DNA from: Belnapia sp.
Lineage (GTDB): Bacteria; Pseudomonadota; Alphaproteobacteria; Acetobacterales; Acetobacteraceae
NCBI GenBank assembly: GCA_028291445.1
Contig: JAQGIA010000622.1
Location: forward strand, 1-6,008
Direction: 5' to 3'
Length of the DNA: 6,008 nt
Below, piece by piece: positions 1 to 6,008 of this stretch. The position numbers and the translations under genes are program-made. Positions within the stretch are counted from its first letter, which is position 1. Each line of letters begins with the position of its first letter. A model generated the notes under the pieces. It did not search any database. It saw nothing but the letters and a program-made list of their open reading frames with translations, and had not been told where the DNA came from.

Positions 1-2
1 AC

Positions 3-1924
<1,922 letters not shown>

Positions 1925-1928
1925 TCGC

Positions 1929-1957
1929 TTGACCGCCCTTCCCGCGCCGCGTCTCAT
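1929..1957 (+). promoter_or_regulatory. Candidate sigma-70-type promoter for the SDR gene
   Basis: TTGACC (1929-1934) and TCTCAT (1952-1957) are separated by exactly 17 bases. They match the -35 consensus at 5 of 6 positions and the -10 consensus at 4 of 6. The site starts four bases after the hemB stop and would give a leader of about 40 bases before the SDR start at 2006. Chance matches in GC-rich DNA are possible, and read-through from hemB is the alternative. No terminator with a T-tract is visible in the gap. Confidence 0.4.
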
Positions 1958-1993
1958 CGGCATCAAGGGACGCGCCCAAGGGCGCTCAAAGCC

Positions 1994-1998
1994 GGAGG
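1994..1998 (+). promoter_or_regulatory. Ribosome binding site that sets the SDR start
   Basis: GGAGG sits 7 bases before the ATG at 2006, an ideal spacing. An in-frame GTG at 2000 begins only one base after this site, so it is too close to be used. The ATG is therefore chosen. Confidence 0.75.
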
Positions 1999-2005
1999 AG
2001 TGGCA

Positions 2006-2797
2006 ATGAACACGGATTGGCTCGGCCTCGCCGACCGGATCGCGATCGTCACCGGCGCCGCCGGTGGCATGGGTCGCGCCATCGCCGCCGCCTTCGTCGA
2101 AGCCGGCGCCGCGGTCGCCCTGCTCGACCGCGACAAGGACGGGCTGCGCGCCCTGGAGCAGCAGCTCACGGCCCTGGGCGGCCGGGTCGCCGCCATCACC
2201 TGCGATACCGGTTCCGAAGCCAGCATCGCCGATGCCGCCCGCGCCTCGGCCGACAAGCTGGGTCCGGCCGATATCCTGGTGAACAACGCCGGCATCCTGC
2301 GCGCCGGCCCGCTGGCCAACCTGCCGCTCGAGGAATGGAACACCCTGCTGACGGTGAACCTCACCGGCTACCTGCTGTGTGCCCAGGCGTTCCGGCCGCA
2401 GATGCTCGGCCGACCGGCGGCGCTGGTTCATATCGCCTCCGTCGCCGCCTCCAACCCGCAGCCGCGCAGCGGCGGCTATAGCCCGAGCAAGGCGGCGGTC
2501 GCCATGCTGTCCCGCCAGCTCGCGCTGGAATGGGGGCCGGAGGGGATCCGCAGCAACATCGTCAGCCCCGGGCTGATCCGCACGCCGATGTCGGAAACCT
2601 TCTACCAGGCGCCCGGCGTGAAGGAGCGGCGCGAGGCAATGCTGCCGGCGCGCCGCATCGGCACCCCGCAGGACATCGCCGATGCCGTCATCTTCCTGGC
2701 CAGCCCGCGCTCCAGCTATGTCACCGGCGGAGAGATCCTGGTCGATGGCGGGCTGGACCAGGTGGTCATGGAGCTGACGCCGCGGCCGGGTTACTGA
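2006..2797 (+). CDS. Classical short-chain dehydrogenase/reductase (SDR), substrate unknown
   Basis: This is an NAD(P)-dependent oxidoreductase with a Rossmann fold, 263 residues, full length for classical SDRs. The cofactor motif TGAAGGMG is at 16-23. Asp41 at the end of beta-2 (ALLDRD) suggests NAD(H) rather than NADP(H). NNAG is at 93-96. The catalytic tetrad is Asn118, Ser145, Tyr158 and Lys162 (YSPSK). VSPGLIRTPM follows, and the usual C-terminal YVTGGEILVDGG is present. The sequence resembles the FabG/glucose-1-dehydrogenase-like group, which is often annotated as 3-oxoacyl-ACP reductase, but nothing here fixes the substrate. The gene follows hemB by 81 bases with its own ribosome binding site and candidate promoter. 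Its 3' end overlaps the convergent hydrolase gene by 32 bases. Confidence 0.93.
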   Translation: MNTDWLGLADRIAIVTGAAGGMGRAIAAAFVEAGAAVALLDRDKDGLRALEQQLTALGGRVAAITCDTGSEASIADAARASADKLGPADILVNNAGILRAGPLANLPLEEWNTLLTVNLTGYLLCAQAFRPQMLGRPAALVHIASVAASNPQPRSGGYSPSKAAVAMLSRQLALEWGPEGIRSNIVSPGLIRTPMSETFYQAPGVKERREAMLPARRIGTPQDIADAVIFLASPRSSYVTGGEILVDGGLDQVVMELTPRPGY

Positions 2798-3770
2798 GGC
2801 TCGCCGGCCTGCCCACCCCTTCGAAGAAGGCGCCGATCGCCCGCACCGCCAGGCTCTCGGACCGCCGGTCGTAGAAGCCGCAATGGCCGCCGCCGGCAAC
2901 GGCAAGCGGCGCCACCGCCGGGCAGGCCGCCCAGTCGATCCCCTCCATCGAGGCCAGCGGCACCAGCGGATCGTCGGCGGCCATGATGACCAGGGTCGGC
3001 ACCCGGATGCGCGGCAGGGCGGCGGCCGGGCGGCTCATCTCGGCATAGACGGCATAGGAGGGGAAGCCGAAGCGCGGCGCCGTCACCGTCGCCTCGAATT
3101 CCACCAGCCAGGCGGCACTGCGGGCCGCCTGGCGCAGCGGCTCCGGCAGGTCGGTCGCCGGCACCGCCAGCACCTCCCGGCGATAGAGCGCCAGCAGCGC
3201 CCGGCCCAGCACCGGCTGGGCGTCGATGGCCCGCAAGGCCAGCTCGGGCTGCAGCGGTGGGCCGATCGCGGCGGCCGCCAGCACCGGCCCAGGTGCCCCC
3301 CCAGACCGGCCGAGCAGATTCAGCACCAGCGCCCCGCCGAGCGACCAGCCGGCCAGCACCACCCCCTGCCCGGTCAGCGCCTCGGGCAGCACCGCCAGCG
3401 CATCCGCCAGATCCTGGTCGCGGCCGAGGTGGTAGTGGCTGGTGCTGCGCGCCAGGCTGCGCGGGCTGCCGCGCAGGTTCAGCCGCAGCACTGGAAAGCC
3501 GCGCCGCAGCAACCCGGCGGCGGCCTCCCGCAGATAGGGGTCGTCCTCGCTGCCGGTCATGCCATGCACCAGCACCGCCAGCGGCCGTGCGACATCGCCG
3601 GCCGGCAGGTGCAGCATCGCCGCCAACGCATCGCCATCCGGCAACGGCAGCCAGAGCCGATGCCCGGCCGGCAGCCGCACAGAAAAGGGCCAGCGCAATG
3701 CGCGGAAGGTCTGCAGGACGCCCCCGAGCCAGGGCGGGCGGACGTGGAACGGCGTCAGGGCTGGGATCAT
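2766..3770 (-). CDS. YheT-like alpha/beta-fold hydrolase (COG0429 type)
   Basis: This is a predicted cytoplasmic serine hydrolase of 334 residues, the usual size for the YheT/ABHD1-3 group. The N-terminal PPWLGGVLQT (12-21) matches the family's P..L...LQT start signature, and LPDGD (42-46) follows. HGMTGS (69-74) forms the oxyanion region, NLRGSPRS is at 98-105, and the nucleophile elbow GWSLGG (141-146) carries Ser143. The acid is Asp266 or Asp267 (AADDPLVP), and the catalytic His is His296 (GGGHCGF). All triad members are present. The biological substrate of bacterial YheT proteins is not established; animal ABHD3 acts on phospholipids. The ATG at 3770 fits the family N-terminus, but no clear Shine-Dalgarno sequence precedes it. 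The frame stays open upstream for at least several codons, so a slightly earlier start is not excluded. The last residues (SNPAAASAP) form a low-complexity tail encoded across the 3' end of the SDR gene. Confidence 0.88.
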   Translation of the reverse strand: MIPALTPFHVRPPWLGGVLQTFRALRWPFSVRLPAGHRLWLPLPDGDALAAMLHLPAGDVARPLAVLVHGMTGSEDDPYLREAAAGLLRRGFPVLRLNLRGSPRSLARSTSHYHLGRDQDLADALAVLPEALTGQGVVLAGWSLGGALVLNLLGRSGGAPGPVLAAAAIGPPLQPELALRAIDAQPVLGRALLALYRREVLAVPATDLPEPLRQAARSAAWLVEFEATVTAPRFGFPSYAVYAEMSRPAAALPRIRVPTLVIMAADDPLVPLASMEGIDWAACPAVAPLAVAGGGHCGFYDRRSESLAVRAIGAFFEGVGRPASLSNPAAASAP

Positions 3771-3800
3771 GCGGCGGCTAACGCGCCAGCGGCAGAGCCG

Positions 3801-3934
3801 TTACCGCCCTGCCCCGGTCGCGGCGAGGAATGCGGTAACGAGGCCGGCCTGCGCCGCATCCATCAACGCCGGCGCATGGCGGGGGCGCCATCCGCCGGCC
3901 CCCGTTCGGTCCAGGCCAGCGAATGGAAGTCGCC
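3801..3934 (-). pseudogene. Probable remnant of an alpha/beta hydrolase gene with a large internal deletion
   Basis: On the minus strand, bases 3934 to about 3881 read GDFHSLAWTERGPADGAP, which resembles the start of alpha/beta hydrolases just before their first HG motif. Directly after it, in another frame, bases 3878 to 3804 read HAPALMDAAQ...LVTAFLAA and then a TAA at 3801-3803. This resembles the end of the same family, where the catalytic His (GHAP) is followed by a final helix. The two ends are in the right order, so the simplest reading is loss of some 200 or more central codons with a frame change near 3878-3885. No start codon lies between the preceding CoA-transferase stop and the N-terminal fragment. 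Resemblance was judged by eye from generic family patterns, so chance similarity remains possible. Confidence 0.42.
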
Positions 3935-3967
3935 GGCCAGAGCAGGTCGCGACGGCCGTGACGGCGC

Positions 3968-5188
3968 CTAGAGGATGCCCTTCGCCCTGAGCGCGGCGAT
4001 CTCGCCTTCCGCCATGCCGAGCAGCCCGCCCAGGATCTCATCCGTATGCTGGCCGAGCACCGGCGCGGCGCTGCGGTAGTCGGGCGGCGTGGCCGAGAGC
4101 TTCACCGGATTGGCGATGACCTTCACCATCTCGCCCGAGGCATGCGGCATCTCCACCACCATCTCGCGGGCGATGACATGCGGATCGGCGAAGACCTGTT
4201 CCAGCGTGTTGATCGGGCCGCAGCCGATCTTCAGCGCTTCCAGCACGCCGATCCATTCGTCGGTGGTCTTCGACCGCATCACCGGCGTCAGCGTCTCGGT
4301 CACCAGGGCGCGGTTGGCGACGCGCTTCGGGTTGGTCGAGAAGCGTTCGTCGCTCAGCAGGTGCTCCAGCCCATTGGCCTTGCAGAAGCGCTCGAAGGTC
4401 GGGTCGTTGCCGACCGCCAGGATGATGTAGCCGTCCTTGGTCGGGTATTCCTGGTAGGGCGCGATGTTCGGGTGCTGGTTGCCGAGCCGCGGCGGATTCT
4501 CGCCGGTCGCCAGGTAGTTCATCCCCTGGTTCGCCAGCCAGGCCACATGCGTATCCAGCATGCCGATGTCGATCCGCTGCCCCTGCCCCGTGCCATTGCG
4601 GTGATTGACCGCCGCCAGGATGCCGATGCAGCCATAAAGCCCGGCGAACAGATCGGCGACTGGCACGCCGACCTTCTGCGGCGAGCCATTCGGCTCCCCG
4701 GTCAGCGACATGACGCCGCCCATCGCCTGGATCAGCGCGTCGTAGCCGGGCCGCGGCGCATAGGGGCCGGTCTGGCCGAAGCCGGTGATCGAGCAGTAGA
4801 TCAGCCGCGGGTATTTCTGGGCGAGTTGCTCCCAGCCCAGGCCGTATTTGGCCAGGGCGCCGACCTTGAAATTCTCCGCCAGGATGTCGCAGCTTTCCAG
4901 CAGCCGGTGGATGATCGCCTGGCCCTCGGGCTTCGAGATATCGAGGGTGACCGACTTCTTGTTGCGGTTGACGCCGACGAAATAGGCGCTTTCCCGGGTA
5001 TTCGGCACGAAAGGCGGGGCGAAGCCCCGGGTATCGTCGCCGGCCTCGGGCCGCTCGATCTTGATGACCTCGGCGCCGAGGTCGCCCAGCATCTGGGTGC
5101 AGGTCGGCCCAGCCAGCACGCGGGTGAGGTCCAGCACCCGAAGGCCCTTCAAGGGGCCGGTCGGCTGCGGCCCGGTTGCTTCCTGCAT
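3968..5188 (-). CDS. CaiB/BaiF family (class III) CoA-transferase, dicarboxylate-type candidate
   Basis: The enzyme moves CoA between carboxylic acids through an aspartyl thioester. It has 406 residues, the normal family length. The N-terminal GLRVLDLTRVLAGPTCTQ (15-32) and LGAEVIKIERP (37-47) form the CoA-binding fold. GYDALIQAMGG is at 148-158, and Asp179 in GVPVADLFAG aligns with catalytic Asp169 of formyl-CoA transferase. NIAPYQEYPTKDGYI (241-255), GCGPINTLEQVF (322-333) and LGQHTDEIL (378-386) complete the pattern. These central and C-terminal segments look closer to succinyl-CoA:glutarate CoA-transferase than to formyl-CoA transferase. That comparison is from memory, so the substrate is tentative. 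The ATG at 5188 has GGGAG six bases upstream. An in-frame ATG at 5227 lacks one, and the further open extension to 5341 is not family sequence. The upstream neighbour on the same strand is malonyl-CoA decarboxylase, 216 bases away. Confidence 0.93.
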   Translation of the reverse strand: MQEATGPQPTGPLKGLRVLDLTRVLAGPTCTQMLGDLGAEVIKIERPEAGDDTRGFAPPFVPNTRESAYFVGVNRNKKSVTLDISKPEGQAIIHRLLESCDILAENFKVGALAKYGLGWEQLAQKYPRLIYCSITGFGQTGPYAPRPGYDALIQAMGGVMSLTGEPNGSPQKVGVPVADLFAGLYGCIGILAAVNHRNGTGQGQRIDIGMLDTHVAWLANQGMNYLATGENPPRLGNQHPNIAPYQEYPTKDGYIILAVGNDPTFERFCKANGLEHLLSDERFSTNPKRVANRALVTETLTPVMRSKTTDEWIGVLEALKIGCGPINTLEQVFADPHVIAREMVVEMPHASGEMVKVIANPVKLSATPPDYRSAAPVLGQHTDEILGGLLGMAEGEIAALRAKGIL

Positions 5189-5194
5189 CGTATT

Positions 5195-5199
5195 CTCCC
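5195..5199 (-). promoter_or_regulatory. Ribosome binding site that sets the CoA-transferase start
   Basis: GGGAG on the minus strand lies 6 bases before the ATG at 5188. The competing in-frame ATG at 5227, 13 codons upstream, has no purine-rich site in front of it. Confidence 0.65.
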
Positions 5200-5240
5200 G
5201 TCGGATGGCTCTGTCAGGCGTAGTCATGCACCAGACCGAA

Positions 5241-5266
5241 CCCGGCCGGAAGCCACTCCGGCCGGG
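5241..5266. repeat. Perfect 10-bp inverted repeat in the CoA-transferase leader
   Basis: CCCGGCCGGA (5241-5250) and TCCGGCCGGG (5257-5266) are exact reverse complements around a 6-base loop. The element ends 52 bases before the CoA-transferase start. Neither strand has a T-tract after it, so it is not a typical intrinsic terminator. It could be an operator for a dimeric regulator or an RNA hairpin in the 5' leader. GC-rich sequence raises the chance of fortuitous pairing, but a 10/10 match is strong. Confidence 0.6.
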
Positions 5267-5362
5267 CGGGCCAGCCAGGTTCGGGGAGGAATGCCTTTTC
5301 CTTCCCACCCCCACCATTGCTGTCCAGGACCCCCCGCCCACCCCAAAGAAATAGATGAGGGT

Positions 5363-5384
5363 CCGGGAGAAAACCTTCTCCCGG
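5363..5384 (-). terminator. Terminator-like hairpin after the malonyl-CoA decarboxylase gene
   Basis: CCGGGAGAA (5363-5371) and TTCTCCCGG (5376-5384) pair perfectly over 9 bp with a 4-base loop. The stem lies about 20 bases past the decarboxylase stop at 5405-5407, the expected place for a terminator on the minus strand. The tail read in that direction is only moderately T-rich (TATTTCTTT after about ten bases), so termination may be partial. If it works, the CoA-transferase needs its own promoter within 5189-5362, where I see no convincing one. Confidence 0.55.
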
Positions 5385-5404
5385 CCTTTCTTCCGGACGA
5401 TCCC

Positions 5405-6008
5405 TTACCCCGGCCGCACCACCGGCTTCTCCTCGCCGCCCAGCAACCGCGGCAGCCGCGCCGTCAGCCGGCCGGACGGCCCGGGCTTCGGTGCCGCCAC
5501 CGGCGCCAGCAACGCCTCGACCGCGGCCGAGCGGGCCACCTGGCCGGAACGGATGAAGCGCTCGTGGTTCCCCTCGATGCTCTCGCGGTCATAGAGGTAG
5601 TTCACCATGATCCCATGGCTCTCCCGCAGCCCGCGCGGCGAGGTATTGCCGAGCCAGTTCACCCGTTCCAGCCGCGCCCCGTTGCCGAGGTGGAAGCGGG
5701 CCACCGGATCGATCCCGCCCATGCCGCTGTTCGGCCGGGTGAGGTAGGTGGCGGCCAGCCGCAGCAGCACCGGTCGGAGTGCCGCTTCCCGCACCGGGTC
5801 CTGCCACCAGCCCTCGGCCAGCAGGACCTTGAAGGCCTCGGTCGCATCCTCGATCCCGGCCGAGGCCGCGGTCAGCACCGCCGCTTCCTCCGGCCGGAAC
5901 ACTCCGTCCTCCGGCGGCGAGGCCAGTTGCCGGTCGAGCCAGCGGTGGAAGCCGGGTACCGGCGACAGGGTGGAGAAGTGGGTGAGCTGCGGCAGTTCCG
6001 CCTTCAGC
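5405..6008 (-). CDS. Malonyl-CoA decarboxylase, C-terminal part (5' end outside window)
   Basis: The enzyme converts malonyl-CoA to acetyl-CoA and CO2. About 200 residues are visible, from LKAELPQLTHFSTLSPVPGF (the family's TLSP.PGF motif) to the TAA at 5405-5407. Bacterial members are about 450 residues or somewhat more, so over half is missing. The GTG at 5902 is an internal valine because family sequence continues upstream to the window edge. The conserved block DPVARFHLGNGARLERVNWL holds the catalytic His (bases 5690-5692, equivalent to His423 of the human enzyme). It is followed by GNTSPRGLRESHGIMVNYLY and the IEGNHE segment. The catalytic Ser lies outside the window. The protein ends with an unusual Pro/Arg-rich tail of about 30 residues (from APVAAPKPGPSG) beyond the usual family end. 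The gene corresponds to matA in rhizobial malonate loci, but no matB or matC is in view. Confidence 0.93.
   Translation of the reverse strand, partial: LKAELPQLTHFSTLSPVPGFHRWLDRQLASPPEDGVFRPEEAAVLTAASAGIEDATEAFKVLLAEGWWQDPVREAALRPVLLRLAATYLTRPNSGMGGIDPVARFHLGNGARLERVNWLGNTSPRGLRESHGIMVNYLYDRESIEGNHERFIRSGQVARSAAVEALLAPVAAPKPGPSGRLTARLPRLLGGEEKPVVRPG

Noticed and set aside
1972..1985. GCGCCC-AA-GGGCGC hairpin between hemB and the SDR gene as a hemB terminator
   Set aside because: The stem is only 5-6 bp and no T-tract follows on the plus strand. It sits immediately before the SDR ribosome binding site, so it is more likely incidental.
3877..3890. TGGCG-GGGG-CGCCA hairpin as a terminator of the CoA-transferase gene
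   Set aside because: The stem is short, lacks a T-tract and lies about 80 bases past the stop within the hydrolase remnant. It is likely a by-product of base composition.
2883..3971. A 1.1-kb open frame on the plus strand (362 codons) opposite the YheT-like hydrolase
   Set aside because: The translation is low-complexity and Arg/Gln/His-rich with no domain. The opposite strand has an intact Ser-Asp-His hydrolase.
3778..4041. An 87-codon minus-strand frame spanning the CoA-transferase end and the following gap
   Set aside because: It is mostly an out-of-frame shadow of the CoA-transferase C-terminus. The translation is Arg-rich with no family resemblance.
5201..5340. Sigma-70 promoter for the CoA-transferase
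   Set aside because: On the minus strand TGGACA-like and GAATAC-like hexamers occur, but no pair has both reasonable matches and 16-18 base spacing. A promoter is probably present but I cannot place it.
5189..5341. N-terminal extension of the CoA-transferase to an in-frame start at 5341
   Set aside because: The extension does not resemble the family N-terminus and contains the inverted repeat and G-rich tracts. The ATG at 5188 has a proper ribosome binding site.

Overview
The window is about 6 kb of very GC-rich bacterial DNA, densely packed with ordinary metabolic genes. The likely source is an alphaproteobacterium, possibly Rhodospirillales/Acetobacteraceae. That placement is an inference from base composition, the Asp-type metal site of HemB, and the pairing of malonyl-CoA decarboxylase with a class III CoA-transferase. 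No marker gene fixes the taxon. I see no phage, transposon, CRISPR or RNA gene.

Plus-strand half (1-2797). The window opens inside metY (O-acetylhomoserine sulfhydrylase, N-terminal part missing). Its stop overlaps the start of hemB (5-aminolevulinate dehydratase) as ATGA, so the two are probably one translationally coupled unit. A short 81-bp gap follows, with a plausible sigma-70-type promoter and a strong ribosome binding site. It leads to a classical short-chain dehydrogenase/reductase (SDR) of unknown substrate.

Minus-strand half (6008-2766). Read in the direction of transcription, this holds four items. First is the C-terminal 200 residues of a malonyl-CoA decarboxylase, cut by the window edge, with a terminator-like hairpin just after its stop. 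Second is a 216-bp intergenic region with G-rich tracts and a perfect 10-bp inverted repeat. Third is a complete CaiB/BaiF (class III) CoA-transferase, most like the glutarate/dicarboxylate branch. Fourth is a YheT-like alpha/beta hydrolase, whose 3' end overlaps the SDR gene tail to tail by 32 bp. The 197 bp between the CoA-transferase and the hydrolase is not empty. It appears to hold the two ends of a second alpha/beta hydrolase gene joined by a large internal deletion.

Functionally, the left genes serve sulfur amino acid and tetrapyrrole synthesis. On the right, decarboxylase and CoA-transferase together suggest malonate or other dicarboxylate-CoA metabolism. I found no evidence of a new multi-gene system. 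The points most worth checking are the hydrolase deletion scar, the possible decarboxylase/CoA-transferase partnership, and the structured leader of the CoA-transferase gene.
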